Assembly: GCA_022704885.1 (NCBI GenBank)
Contig: JAKJFO010000012.1
Location: 1-45,940, forward strand
Direction: 5' to 3'
Length of the DNA stretch: 45,940 bases
Origin: Candidatus Rifleibacteriota bacterium
GTDB taxonomy: Bacteria; Riflebacteria; Ozemobacteria; Ozemobacterales; Ozemobacteraceae
The notes under the pieces are model-generated. The model ran no database searches. It was not told the DNA's origin and saw only the letters and a program-made list of their open reading frames with translations. A program made the position numbers and the translations under genes. Of this stretch, positions 1 through 8,882 are shown piece after piece; the first letter of the stretch is position 1, and the number at the start of each line of letters is the position of its first letter.

Positions 1-441
1 AGCAGCGGCTTCGATGTCGCGGCCATCGATGCTTCGCGGCAACTGCTGGCAGAAGCGCAGAAGTTGCATCCTGAGCTTGAAGGCAGATTATTTCAGATGG
101 CGCTGCCCTGCCAGCTGCCCTTTGCTGACAAGACTTTCGAGGGTTTTTACAGTGTTGCCTGCCTGATGCATCTGCCGCCTTCCGATCTGCATCAGGTGAT
201 GAGCGAAATTCATCGCGTGGTCAGGCGGGGGGGCATCGTTTCTTTGCCGGTTTGTCGGCCCGATGTCGATCATTCGGGGCTTGACGAGCATGGTCGGGTT
301 TTCAACCTGATGCCGGTCGAGGAATGGGCACGGATTTTCGCTGCCGGCGGTTTTGACGCCAAGGTCGGTGCTGAAGAACCCGACAGTCTTGGCCGCGAAG
401 GCATCAGCTGGGTGACGATCACCCTGAAAAACCGCACCTGA
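1..441 (+). CDS. SAM-dependent methyltransferase, class I (3' part)
   Basis: The reading frame is open from the left window edge to the TGA at 439-441, so only the C-terminal part (about 146 residues) is seen. The first codons read GFDVAAIDAS, which fits the acidic end of beta-2 that binds the ribose of S-adenosylmethionine. FYSVACLMHLPP followed by EIHRVVRRGGIVSLPV is the usual motif IV to post-motif stretch of Methyltransf_11-type enzymes. Motif I (the glycine loop) lies outside the window. The substrate cannot be told. The TTG at 64 is not a real start because the homologous region continues upstream of it. The gene converges on the minus-strand gene ending at 446 with a 4-bp gap. Confidence 0.75.
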   Translation, partial: SSGFDVAAIDASRQLLAEAQKLHPELEGRLFQMALPCQLPFADKTFEGFYSVACLMHLPPSDLHQVMSEIHRVVRRGGIVSLPVCRPDVDHSGLDEHGRVFNLMPVEEWARIFAAGGFDAKVGAEEPDSLGREGISWVTITLKNRT

Positions 442-445
442 GCGA

Positions 446-1075
446 TCAGGAATTGGGGGCTTTCGGCAGTACGTTGTGGAGAACGATCATGACGCCGACC
501 GATAATACGCCGAGGACGATGAACACAAACATCATGGTGTTGTCGGATGTGTCTGAAGGACGGACTTTTGGCGTGTAACCTGCAGCGGCACGCAGACCAT
601 CGCGGTCATCGGGCAGGCAGCCGTGGTAATCGCAGTAGATTATCCCCATATCGCTGATATCGCCATAACTACGCAGATGGCAACCAGGTTCGACCTGATA
701 AAGAGGACTTTTGAGATACTTGCTGGTCACCAGCATGCCGCCCGGATCGGCAACATCTGAGTAAACCAGCGTTTTATACATGGTCGCGTTGTCCATGTTG
801 TACATTTCGATGGCGCCGAGTGTGACGCGCTGATTAGCGTAGCAGGCTTTGGTTCTTGCCAGGATGCCATGCCGGCTGCTGCTGTTGCTGCCGAAAATTT
901 GTGCAAGCAGTGAATTCTTTTCACGGGCAAGGACTTCATCTACTGGCGGCTCAAGAATAGACTCCGGAACCGGCCCATATTTTGCAAGCATTGCAGGATA
1001 ATCTGTCTGATAAGCATTGCCGGCGCCGGCCAGCAATATGCACAACATAACCAGTGTCAATATTTTAACGCGCAT
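446..1075 (-). CDS. Exported, membrane-anchored protein with a pilin-like globular domain
   Basis: The 209-aa product starts at ATG 1075, preceded by GGGAGG. A longer frame upstream would run into the 3' end of the TolC gene and is rejected. Residues 1-21 form a signal peptide (MRVKILTLVMLCILLAG). The middle has ARTKACYANQRVTLGAIEMYNMDN-like residues, then YLKSPL, GCHLRSYGDISDMG and IYCDYHGCLP. This pattern of an N-terminal helix followed by paired cysteines near YxxxG and CxxHG is typical of the globular part of many type II/IV pilins. The prepilin cleavage site and Glu5 helix are missing. Instead, one hydrophobic segment near the C terminus (FVFIVLGVLSVGVMIVL) should anchor the protein. It follows the efflux operon after 61 bp. 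Function is unknown; the pilin relation is pattern recognition only. Confidence 0.7.
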   Translation of the reverse strand: MRVKILTLVMLCILLAGAGNAYQTDYPAMLAKYGPVPESILEPPVDEVLAREKNSLLAQIFGSNSSSRHGILARTKACYANQRVTLGAIEMYNMDNATMYKTLVYSDVADPGGMLVTSKYLKSPLYQVEPGCHLRSYGDISDMGIIYCDYHGCLPDDRDGLRAAAGYTPKVRPSDTSDNTMMFVFIVLGVLSVGVMIVLHNVLPKAPNS

Positions 1076-1136
1076 AACGATGATCCCTCCCAACGCTCTA
1101 ATGATAATGCAACAATCACCCGCAAACAAATAAAAA

Positions 1137-2675
1137 TCAGTCGTCTTTTTCGAGGGCGATGCGGTTGCGTTCGAGCAGAGAGCCATCGGCGCGGAACAGT
1201 TCGATAATAGCGTTGGTATACTCGACGGCGGCCTGTACTTCGGCAATACGGGCAGCAGTCAGGTCGCGCTGCGCCTGGGCCACCTGAAACGAAGTGGTCT
1301 TGCCGACGTTGAAGCGGACTTCTTCGACGCGCAACTTTTCGAGCTGTTTCTGGGAAGTGGCGGCTGTCGCGGTCATCTGCTGAACTGTGCGCTTGACCTC
1401 GATGAAAGCGCTGATGACGTCTTCCTGAATGACCTGTTCGAGATTTCTGATTGCTTCGAGTCGCATTGCATGCGATACCTTTGCCCGTTTCAACTCGGCC
1501 TTTTCGGCGCGTCGGCCCCGGCTGATTTCGTAGACGAAGCCGGCGCTGATGTCGTAGGTGTCGTTGTTGCCCATGCGGCTGAACGATTTGCTGGAACTGG
1601 TTGCGTAGCCGGTTGTGCCGATAGTCGCAAAAAAGTCGAGACGTGGCAGCAGACCATTTTCGCTCTCGACTATATCGAGTGAGTCCTGTTCACTCAGCAG
1701 GCGGGCCTGTGCGAGTTCCGGGCGTTTCTGCATGGCGGTTGCAATGTGGCTGCAGAGATCGAGCTGCTCGATCTGCTTGAGCAGTGGCGCGTCAGTAAGT
1801 TCAGGGCGCAGCGACCAGAATTTTTCGCTGTCGTGGTTGATGGCGCGCAAAAGAGCAACTGCCGCGGTTACCGACTGACTCTCGGCATTGATGAGTTCTT
1901 CGTAACGCAGCGCCACTTCTGCTTCGGCGGCCGCTGCTTCTGATTCTGGTATACTGCCGGCTTCGATGCGTCGTCCGGTTTCTTCGCGCTGCCGTTCGGC
2001 GAGCTGCAGCGATTCTCTGACGATTTCGAGCTGACGCAGGCGCAGATAATACTGCCAGTAAAGTGTCTCGACGCGGGCAGTCAATGCCAGCACGAAGCCC
2101 TGCAATTCGTATTCCGACCAGTCGAGCTCGAGCTCGGCTTTGCGAAGAGATACCAGATTGACGTTGCGGCCGGCACCGCGTCGCAGCGGGTGCTGAAGCT
2201 CAAAGCCAAAACGGGTGTTGTAGAGATCATCGGTCGTCGCCGATCGGCTGCGTGCCTGACTGAGAGAAAGGGCGGTCCGGGTGCCGGAGGTAGAAAGCTG
2301 ACTGACAGCCACCTCGGCGTCGGTCGAGTTGTTGATCGAGTCATTGAGCTTGCGTTGTTGCGAGAGAGATCTGCCGACGCGCTCACTGCTCGACAGTTCG
2401 GCGCTGAAAGTCGGGTCGAAGCGGGCTTTTTCTTTTTCGACGTCGGTTTCACTGAGCTGTGGTTTGAAGTTTTCGACACTGAGAGCGATGTTGTTGCGCA
2501 AAGTGCTGTTGATCGCGTCATCGAGTGAGATCAGCAGCGCGGCGGAATCGCTGGCGAAAATATTGACGGCACCGAATTCGCGGCAGTCGGATTTTGGCAG
2601 TTCGATAACTTCTGCCGTCAGTGGAGCAAGAGTCGTCAGCAGTAAAAGTGTTGCGGTCAGACAGCGTTTGTTCAT
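1137..2675 (-). CDS. TolC-family outer membrane efflux protein
   Basis: This is a 512-aa outer membrane factor, normal length for the family, and should form the outer-membrane channel and periplasmic tunnel of the pump encoded just upstream. It has a signal peptide (LTATLLLLTTLAPLTAE), then two related halves rich in long amphipathic helices. The first half contains ISLDDAINSTLRNN and ARFDPTFSAELS. The second contains ALQKRPEL-type (TAMQKRPELAQARLL), PRLDFFATIG and the heptad-like stretch ending LRVEEVRFNVGKTTSFQVAQAQRDLTAA, which are classical OEP signatures. Its start overlaps the RND gene stop by 4 bp (ATGA), so translation is probably coupled. The substrate exported is unknown. Confidence 0.93.
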   Translation of the reverse strand: MNKRCLTATLLLLTTLAPLTAEVIELPKSDCREFGAVNIFASDSAALLISLDDAINSTLRNNIALSVENFKPQLSETDVEKEKARFDPTFSAELSSSERVGRSLSQQRKLNDSINNSTDAEVAVSQLSTSGTRTALSLSQARSRSATTDDLYNTRFGFELQHPLRRGAGRNVNLVSLRKAELELDWSEYELQGFVLALTARVETLYWQYYLRLRQLEIVRESLQLAERQREETGRRIEAGSIPESEAAAAEAEVALRYEELINAESQSVTAAVALLRAINHDSEKFWSLRPELTDAPLLKQIEQLDLCSHIATAMQKRPELAQARLLSEQDSLDIVESENGLLPRLDFFATIGTTGYATSSSKSFSRMGNNDTYDISAGFVYEISRGRRAEKAELKRAKVSHAMRLEAIRNLEQVIQEDVISAFIEVKRTVQQMTATAATSQKQLEKLRVEEVRFNVGKTTSFQVAQAQRDLTAARIAEVQAAVEYTNAIIELFRADGSLLERNRIALEKDD

Positions 2676-5600
2676 GAATCAGCCTCTTTTTCTGCGGGTT
2701 TGCCGCGGAACGCCACGTCGAATTCGTAATATACTATTGGTATGATCAGCAGCGAAATGAAGGTCGAGCAGACTAGACCTCCGATAACGGCACGCGCCAT
2801 GGGAGCCTGTACTTCGCCGCCTTCGCCAAGCCCGATTGCCAGTGGCAGCAGGCCGAGCATGGTAGTGAGTGCCGTCATCAGGATCGGGCGACAGCGGTCG
2901 CAGGCTGCTTCTTTTATTATGCTCATAATATCCTGGTCGCTCTGACCGCGCAGGTCGTTGATGTGATCGACGAGCAGGATCGAGTTATTGACGACTATGC
3001 CGCCGAGCATGATGCAGCCTATAAAAGACTGCACGTTGAAGGTGGTGCCGGTAAAATACAGCAGCGGAATGACACCGAGCAGTGAGAACGGCACGGTGAA
3101 CATGACGATGATCGGGTCATACAGTGATTCATATTGCACCGCCATAACCATGTAAACCAGCACAAGAGCAAGGAAAAAGCTGAACAGCAGTTCGCGGAAC
3201 GATTTCTGCTGTTCTTCGTAATCACCCGACATGACGATGCTGAAGTTGGCGGGGAGTGGGATTTCTCTCAGCTTTTCCTGAGCTTCGGCTATGACAAAGC
3301 CGACGGCGCGCCCTTCGATATTGGCTTCGACGTTAAGCACGCGTTCCTGATCGCGCCGTTCGATCTGGGTCGGGCCCATCTGGCTTTCGATGTGCGCGAC
3401 GTTACGCAGCATTACCTGACGGCCGGCCGAGTTGGTGATGGTCAGGTTGAGTATTTCTTCGAGTTTGAGAAACTCAGCGTTTCTGGCTTTGACCTGAATG
3501 CGGTACTCGTCACCGCCTTCGCGCAGATTGCCGGCACTGCTGCCTGACATCATGGTTTCGAGAAATGACGAAATTTTCGAGACAGTCAATTTCTGGTCAG
3601 CGGCCTTGGCGCGATCGATGACGATCAGGCGCTCGGGCACCCCTTTTTCGCGTGAAAGCTGCACGTCAGTTATGCCGTCGATGCCTTCGAGCACCTTTTT
3701 AACCGCTTCTCCGAGAATATCAGCGGTTTTAAGGTCATAACCGCGGATCTGTATTTGGAGCTCATCGCCTGAGCCTGAGCCCATGCGCATCATGAACATG
3801 CCCTGGCCTTCTCTGATTCTGACGATCGATCCGGGAGTAGCGCTCAGACGTTTGCGCAGTTCGGCCGAAACCGCAGCACTGCTGCGTTTACGTTCATTGC
3901 TGTTTTTCAACGGAACTCTTATCGAGCCACTGTTCAAAGAGCCGCCACCACCACCCATGCCGCCGCCGACATTGGTGAACACGGTTTCGGCCTCAGGCAC
4001 AGCAGCCATGATAATCTCTTCGACCTTGCTGAAAATACGCTCAGTCAGGCTCAGGCGGGTGCCTTCTTCGAGTTCGATGTTGACCCGCACTTCACCTTCA
4101 TCAGCACTTGGCATCAGCTCAGTGCCGATGTTCTTCGCGAGTCCGAGAGCGAGCGCCGAGAGAATTCCAAGAACGAACACCGTTTTTCGGCGGTGTTGCA
4201 GCACGAAGTCGAGCGCTTTTCTGTGTGATGCGAGAATAGCTTTTATGACTTTTTCAGACACTCTTCGGAATAAGCCGCGGTTACCATTGCCGATGCGCAG
4301 ATAACGCGATGTCAGCATCGGCACTATGGTCAATGCGATAAGCATCGAACACAACAGAGAGAAGGCGATGATATAAGCCAGCTGCTTGAACATGACCCCG
4401 GTCATGCCTTCGACGAAAAGCAACGGCAGAAAGATGACGACGGTGGTCAGAGTGCTGGCCAGAACCGGCATGGCAACTTCAGAACTGCCGTGTATGGCCG
4501 CTTCCATCATGCCCATGCCTTTCTCACGATGCCTGAAAATGTTTTCGAGCACGACGATCGAGTTGTCGACGAGCATGCCGATGCCGAGCGCAACGCCGCC
4601 GAGAGACATGATGTTGAGAGTGAAACCGAAATAATACATCAATGCGAAAGTGGCGACGATCGAAACCGGTATGGCTGTGGCAATGATGCCTGTGCTGGCG
4701 ATATTGCCCAGAAAGAGCTGCAGAATGATAATAGCGAGCAGACCGCCATAAAGTGCGGAAGAACTGACATTATTGATCGAACGTTCGATATACTTCGAGC
4801 TGTCGACGATTGGTGCCAGTCGCAACTGCGGGATCTCTTCGTTGATTTTTTCGAGTTCGTTTTTAACCGCCTGGGCAACTGCGACTGTATTGCTGCCTGA
4901 TTGCTTGTTGACCATGATACGCACGCCGGGCTTGCCGTTGATGCGCACGATACTGCGGCGTTTTTCCCAGAGGTCGATCACTTCGGCGACATCGCGCAAT
5001 CTGATCAATTTGCCGGCGGTTTCGCCGATGACCAGGCGTTCGATTTCCTTGACATCTTTGAATTCGCCGGGTGTGCGTAGGCGCAGTTCGTAGTTGCCAG
5101 ACTCGATCATGCCGGCCGGCAGGTTGATGTTCTCGGCGCGCAGTCGACTGATAACCTGATCGGGAGCTATTTTTAGCGCTCTGACTTTGTTGATGTCGAT
5201 GTTAACCTGAATTTCGCGCTGGTTTCCGCCCATGACGTCGAGCGCGGCAACGCCTGGAATACGCTCGATTCGATATTTTACCTGGTCATCGATGAGGTTG
5301 AGCATCTGCACCGGGTCGAGATCACTGGCGGCGCCAATGATCAGCACCGGCATGGCGGCCGCATCGAACTTGCGAATGGTCGGCCGGTCAACGTCATCGG
5401 GAAACCTCGAAAGAATACGGTCGATACGGTCACGCAGATCGTTCGAAGCGGCATCGAGGTTGGTGCCCCAGGCGAATGAAATGCGCACCCGGCTGCTGCC
5501 TTCGGTCGAGGTCGAGTTGATTTCTTCGACGCCCGGTATGGCGGCCACCGCCTGCTCTATCGGTCTGGTAATCAGGGTTTCGACTTCGGTCGGGCTGGCG

Positions 5601-5758
5601 TTCGAATATTTCGCCATGACCGTGATCGTCGGATAGGTGATGTCGGGCATCAGGTCTACCGGCAGCTTATACAGCGAAATGGCGCCGAAGATGATCACGA
5701 TGCACATGATCATCGTCACGCCGATCGGGCGCTTTACCGAAACATGAGCGAGAATCAT
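2672..5758 (-). CDS. RND-family efflux pump permease (AcrB/HAE1-like)
   Basis: The 1028-aa protein is an inner-membrane proton-driven transporter of full RND length. The N terminus (SVKRPIGVTMIMCIVIIFGAISLYKLPVDLMPDI, in part) matches TM1 and the porter entry. TM4 carries GMLVDNSIVVLEN, the usual place of the proton-relay Asp, with Asn in the second position where AcrB has Asp-Asp. TM10 carries GIVVNNSILLVDH. ELMPSADEGEV marks the start of the second porter half. A glycine-rich loop (VGGGMGGGGGSLNSG, near residue 600) is unusual. The gene overlaps both the upstream membrane-fusion gene and the downstream TolC gene by 4 bp. Family is clear; drug, metal or lipid specificity cannot be read. Confidence 0.96.
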   Translation of the reverse strand: MILAHVSVKRPIGVTMIMCIVIIFGAISLYKLPVDLMPDITYPTITVMAKYSNASPTEVETLITRPIEQAVAAIPGVEEINSTSTEGSSRVRISFAWGTNLDAASNDLRDRIDRILSRFPDDVDRPTIRKFDAAAMPVLIIGAASDLDPVQMLNLIDDQVKYRIERIPGVAALDVMGGNQREIQVNIDINKVRALKIAPDQVISRLRAENINLPAGMIESGNYELRLRTPGEFKDVKEIERLVIGETAGKLIRLRDVAEVIDLWEKRRSIVRINGKPGVRIMVNKQSGSNTVAVAQAVKNELEKINEEIPQLRLAPIVDSSKYIERSINNVSSSALYGGLLAIIILQLFLGNIASTGIIATAIPVSIVATFALMYYFGFTLNIMSLGGVALGIGMLVDNSIVVLENIFRHREKGMGMMEAAIHGSSEVAMPVLASTLTTVVIFLPLLFVEGMTGVMFKQLAYIIAFSLLCSMLIALTIVPMLTSRYLRIGNGNRGLFRRVSEKVIKAILASHRKALDFVLQHRRKTVFVLGILSALALGLAKNIGTELMPSADEGEVRVNIELEEGTRLSLTERIFSKVEEIIMAAVPEAETVFTNVGGGMGGGGGSLNSGSIRVPLKNSNERKRSSAAVSAELRKRLSATPGSIVRIREGQGMFMMRMGSGSGDELQIQIRGYDLKTADILGEAVKKVLEGIDGITDVQLSREKGVPERLIVIDRAKAADQKLTVSKISSFLETMMSGSSAGNLREGGDEYRIQVKARNAEFLKLEEILNLTITNSAGRQVMLRNVAHIESQMGPTQIERRDQERVLNVEANIEGRAVGFVIAEAQEKLREIPLPANFSIVMSGDYEEQQKSFRELLFSFFLALVLVYMVMAVQYESLYDPIIVMFTVPFSLLGVIPLLYFTGTTFNVQSFIGCIMLGGIVVNNSILLVDHINDLRGQSDQDIMSIIKEAACDRCRPILMTALTTMLGLLPLAIGLGEGGEVQAPMARAVIGGLVCSTFISLLIIPIVYYEFDVAFRGKPAEKEADS

Positions 5759-6987
5759 GGCTGGCGACCGCCTTTCGTCGCGCCCAGGCCTTCGCTTCTG
5801 CTTTTTTCTGCGGGTTTTGCACCCGGCTTTGTCTGGCCGGCGAGAATAATGCTCATGCCGTCTTCAAGCAGGTGGTGTCCGAGTGTCACGACATCGCCTG
5901 AAATGGTTGGCGACGCGATTTCGACAAATTCGCCTTCGGTAAAGCCTCTTTCGATCGGAATAAAGTCGGCCTTTTCATTGGCGTGGTCGATCAGAAATAC
6001 ACCTTCGCGTTCATTTCGTCTGGCCATGGCCGAAGCCGGAACCACCGTCGCGTCGTGATGTTCGGCAAAAATGATGCGGGCTCTGATGAACATGCCGGGT
6101 TTGAGCTGAAAATCAGTGTTGGTGAGCTCGAGTTCGATGCGTGCCTGGCGTGAGGCCTCGTCGAGCATAGGTGCTATGCGTGAAATTCTGGCCTGATAAA
6201 TACGGCCGGGTAGCGCTGACGATTCAATCTCGGCCGTCAGACCGGTTTTTAATTTGAAATAATCCTGCTCGACTGCATCGATCACCGCGGTTATCGTCGC
6301 TATGTCGATGACCGAAACAATCGGGGTGTTGGCTGAAATCATCGCACCCTCATTGAGAAAGCGTTCCGCAATGAAGCGACCGTTGGTGCCGTCGCTCCAT
6401 GAAGCGGTAACCCTGGCATAAGACAGTCTGACTTTGGCGGTTTCGAGAGCCGCTTCTTTCTGGCTCAGCAGCGCCCGGTTGACCTGATGTCTGGCCTGAC
6501 GGGTCTTGTGAGCCGCCTGTGCATTCTCGACATCTACTTCTGACGATACTTTCTGCTGGCGCATGGTTTTAACACGGTCGAGCTCACGCTGCGAGATCTC
6601 GAGCAGTTCGGCGCTCTCGGTAAAGTTGGCGCGCGCGATTTCGAGGTCTGCCTCGGCCTGTTTAACTGCCAGCAGCAGCTCTTCATCATCGAGAAACGCT
6701 ATGGTATCGCCATTTTTTATGCTGTCGCCAATATCTACCAGCAGCTGTTTAAGCCGCCCGGAAATCTTGGGTGCGACCATGAATTTCGACTTCGATTCAA
6801 GCGAACCAACAAAACGACCTTCATCAACCAGGTCGGCAACTTTCACCGGGGTGGTTTCAACCGCTACTTTTGCAACTCCCGGCCCGCGTCGCCCGCCGGC
6901 TTTTGCGCCCTGTCTTCCCTGAATCGTATAAATAATGGCTCCGGCAATTGCCAGCCCCAGAATGAATGTCAGCGCAAACTTTTTCAT
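5755..6987 (-). CDS. RND efflux periplasmic adaptor (membrane fusion protein)
   Basis: I choose the ATG at 6987 (MKKFALTFILGLAIAGAII), 6 nt after AGGAG; an ATG one codon upstream is also possible, giving about 410 aa. One N-terminal hydrophobic segment anchors or exports the protein. GRFVGSLESKSKFMVAPKISGRLKQLLVDIGDSI is the first lipoyl half with barrel-sandwich turn. Residues of about 90-190 form the alpha-helical hairpin (AEADLEIARANFTESAELLEISQREL and partner). Then come the second lipoyl half (EGAMISANTPIVSVID) and beta-barrel (LKPGMFIRARI). This is standard HlyD/AcrA architecture. It links the RND protein to TolC across the periplasm and is the first gene of the operon. Confidence 0.94.
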   Translation of the reverse strand: MKKFALTFILGLAIAGAIIYTIQGRQGAKAGGRRGPGVAKVAVETTPVKVADLVDEGRFVGSLESKSKFMVAPKISGRLKQLLVDIGDSIKNGDTIAFLDDEELLLAVKQAEADLEIARANFTESAELLEISQRELDRVKTMRQQKVSSEVDVENAQAAHKTRQARHQVNRALLSQKEAALETAKVRLSYARVTASWSDGTNGRFIAERFLNEGAMISANTPIVSVIDIATITAVIDAVEQDYFKLKTGLTAEIESSALPGRIYQARISRIAPMLDEASRQARIELELTNTDFQLKPGMFIRARIIFAEHHDATVVPASAMARRNEREGVFLIDHANEKADFIPIERGFTEGEFVEIASPTISGDVVTLGHHLLEDGMSIILAGQTKPGAKPAEKSRSEGLGATKGGRQP

Positions 6988-7043
6988 CATGTTCTCCTGT
7001 CGCTGTCTATAATTCAAACAGTCCCCGAATTTTTAACCGCAAC

Positions 7044-7072
7044 AATATATCACGTTGTGAAGCTTGCATGAA
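7044..7072 (-). promoter_or_regulatory. Putative promoter of the efflux operon
   Basis: On the minus strand a -35-like TTCATG (7067-7072) is separated by 17 bp from TATATT (7044-7049). The -10 is preceded by TG plus one base, an extended -10. The predicted start lies about 50 nt upstream of the adaptor ATG at 6987, leaving room for the AGGAG site. The -35 match is poor. Confidence 0.45.
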
Positions 7073-7173
7073 CCGTCTTTACATTTATTAACAGTAAACC
7101 TTAATTCTCCGCGCAGTCTAAGAATCAATGTCCGGCGCCTCACAGGTATTAATGAGAATTGTCGGTATGACTG

Positions 7174-7200
7174 TTGAAATGCCGGTAAATGATGTAAAAT
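7174..7200 (+). promoter_or_regulatory. Weak promoter candidate for the transglycosylase gene
   Basis: TTGAAA (7174-7179) and TAAAAT (7195-7200) stand 40 bp before the start codon at 7240. The 15-bp spacing is short for sigma-70, so this is only a candidate. The remaining intergenic DNA between 6988 and 7239 shows no gene. Confidence 0.25.
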
Positions 7201-7239
7201 TGTACATATACAGTTTGAGACGGTGGCAGGAGTTAAAAT

Positions 7240-8265
7240 ATGAAAAAACAGATCATTGCCGTAATCATGATGTTGTCGCTTACCTGTGCGCTTCTGGCTC
7301 AGGCTGGCAGCCCTTTCGAAGTCAATGTCAACGGGGTCGATGCAAAGGCAGCGGTTATCGCAACTGCTTCTTCCAACACCTCTGATACTGCCGAAGACAA
7401 AGCTGCCAGAAAAGGTCTGCTGGCAAAAATACTCGATCTGCTTGGCTCGGTCGCTTCAGCTCTGTTCGGCGTTTCAAACGCCGAAGCCGGCACTCTGGAT
7501 GCGCTCGATCGTTCGCTGGCCAACATGCAGCAGCAGGAAAAAGCCGCCGGGTCTGCGGCGAAAGGCGCGGTCGCTTCGGCTACTGCAGCTATCGACAAGA
7601 AGCTGGCGGATCTCAAATCCAGAATTCCAACTCTGGTTAAGCATGAAGCAACGGGAGGCAGCAGCGCTACCGTCGGGTCTAAGGATTTCAAGACCTGGTT
7701 CAATGCTGCGGCAAAATATTGCCCGGACTGGAATTTTCCTGACGTTACCAACAAATACGGCCAGAAGATCAGCCGCGAAGATTATCTGCGTGCCATCATC
7801 TGGATCGAAAGCCGTGGTGTTCACAAAGACAGTCGCGGTCGTGTAACCAAAAGCTGGGCCGGCGCCCTTGGGTTCATGCAGTTGATGCCAAACACCGCGA
7901 AAGGTCTCGGAGTCAATGCCTCTGACCCCGCCCAGAATCTCAAAGGTGGCGCAAAATACCTTGGCGAGATTTTCAACAGCGGCCATGTCAGCAAAAAAAG
8001 CGGCGCTGAAAAGCTGATAATGGGGGCATGCGCTTATAACCTCGGGCCATTTTCCAAAAGTATGAAAAAGTCCTGGGAAGAATTCAAAGCCGCAAAAATG
8101 CCGGTAGAAACCAGGTCTTACGGCCTCAAAATGAAAATGGCACTGGGCCTTGAACTGAGCGCTGACGAAAAGAAGCTTGCAGCAAAGTGGTTCGTGCCCT
8201 CGCATCAAACAGTTGACGAATTTACCGATGAGTTTTACGCTAGCGCCCAGGGAATCGCCAGATAA
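7240..8265 (+). CDS. Lytic transglycosylase (SLT domain), exported
   Basis: The 341-aa product should cleave the MurNAc-GlcNAc bond of peptidoglycan in the periplasm. The ATG follows GGCAGGAG. Residues 1-20 are a signal peptide ending ALLAQA. Residues 30-145 are Ala/Ser/Lys-rich and have a hydrophobic amphipathic stretch (LLAKILDLLGSVASALFG), with no recognised domain. The SLT fold covers about 150-320. IIWIESRG has the catalytic Glu190, and GALGFMQLMPNTA, YLGEIF and ACAYNLGP are the family's diagnostic motifs. It is followed after 9 bp by the small exported protein at 8275, probably the same transcript. A role in wall remodelling for envelope-spanning machines is possible but not shown. Confidence 0.92.
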   Translation: MKKQIIAVIMMLSLTCALLAQAGSPFEVNVNGVDAKAAVIATASSNTSDTAEDKAARKGLLAKILDLLGSVASALFGVSNAEAGTLDALDRSLANMQQQEKAAGSAAKGAVASATAAIDKKLADLKSRIPTLVKHEATGGSSATVGSKDFKTWFNAAAKYCPDWNFPDVTNKYGQKISREDYLRAIIWIESRGVHKDSRGRVTKSWAGALGFMQLMPNTAKGLGVNASDPAQNLKGGAKYLGEIFNSGHVSKKSGAEKLIMGACAYNLGPFSKSMKKSWEEFKAAKMPVETRSYGLKMKMALGLELSADEKKLAAKWFVPSHQTVDEFTDEFYASAQGIAR

Positions 8266-8274
8266 GGAAACAAT

Positions 8275-8793
8275 ATGAAAAAAATCATCTTCGCAGTCTT
8301 GATTGTCTTGTTGTCAGTTGTCAATGCGGGTTACGCTCAGTCGTCAGAGCGTTCGATCATCGCCGAAATGCCGCACGGCAAGCTTGTGCTCGAACGCACC
8401 GCCATCCCTGATGGTCTGGCTTTCAACGACCGCATAACGCTCGAACAGGGCGACGAAATCATCGAAGTTTTCGAATCAGAAGGCCGCGCCATTCAGCAGG
8501 TTCTGCACGAAGATCTCGACGGTGACGGTATTGGCGAACTGCTCATTCAGATGGACCTCGGCGGCTCCGGCGGCTATCGCGAGTTCGAACTGCTGCATTA
8601 CAAAGAAGGCGTCTATCTGCCAGTCTGGCTGGAAACCGGCTATGCCGCCGGCGAAGCTTCGATTGAAGATCGCGAAGGCGCCGGTCACAAGCTGGTTTAT
8701 ATAGCCTATACCGACACCGACGTCGAACCCCAGGTCGAAGACACGGCCATTTTCGAATTCACCGACGGCACCCTGAAGCGCCGCCAGAAGTAA
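8275..8793 (+). CDS. Small exported protein of unknown function
   Basis: This 172-aa protein has a clear signal peptide (MKKIIFAVLIVLLSVVNAGYAQ) and an AAGGAAA ribosome site. I do not recognise the family. The mature part is acidic and contains HEDLDGDGIGELLIQMDLGG, a D-x-D-G-D-G-x-x-E/D pattern like the calcium loops of FG-GAP/VCBS repeats and dockerins. It then has YREFELLHYKEGVYLPVW, as in single-blade beta-propeller-type proteins that report on a quantity. The gene lies 9 bp behind the transglycosylase, which suggests a joint periplasmic role. One metal-binding loop is visible, not a repeat array. Confidence 0.75.
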   Translation: MKKIIFAVLIVLLSVVNAGYAQSSERSIIAEMPHGKLVLERTAIPDGLAFNDRITLEQGDEIIEVFESEGRAIQQVLHEDLDGDGIGELLIQMDLGGSGGYREFELLHYKEGVYLPVWLETGYAAGEASIEDREGAGHKLVYIAYTDTDVEPQVEDTAIFEFTDGTLKRRQK

Positions 8794-8825
8794 TATTTGA
8801 AAACATCCGCAGATTCCGCCGAAAG

Positions 8826-8862
8826 CCCGGTTAGTCAGTATATATCCGGGTAATATTTTTTT
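8826..8862 (+). terminator. Weak hairpin plus T-run after the transglycosylase pair
   Basis: CCCGG (8826-8830) can pair with CCGGG (8846-8850) across a 15-nt loop, followed by a T-run at 8856-8862. The stem is only 5 bp with a long loop, so termination is uncertain. The segment also lies just upstream of the helicase start. Confidence 0.28.
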
Positions 8863-8882
8863 ATTACAGGTATTGATAAGTA

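Noticed and set aside
1076..1246. N-terminal extension of the pilin-domain protein into the TolC gene
   Set aside because: A GGGAGG site and a signal peptide support the ATG at 1075; the extension is out of frame with TolC and has no features.
7474..8208. 244-aa minus-strand ORF opposite the transglycosylase
   Set aside because: No ribosome site or recognisable domain; the plus-strand frame carries all SLT motifs.
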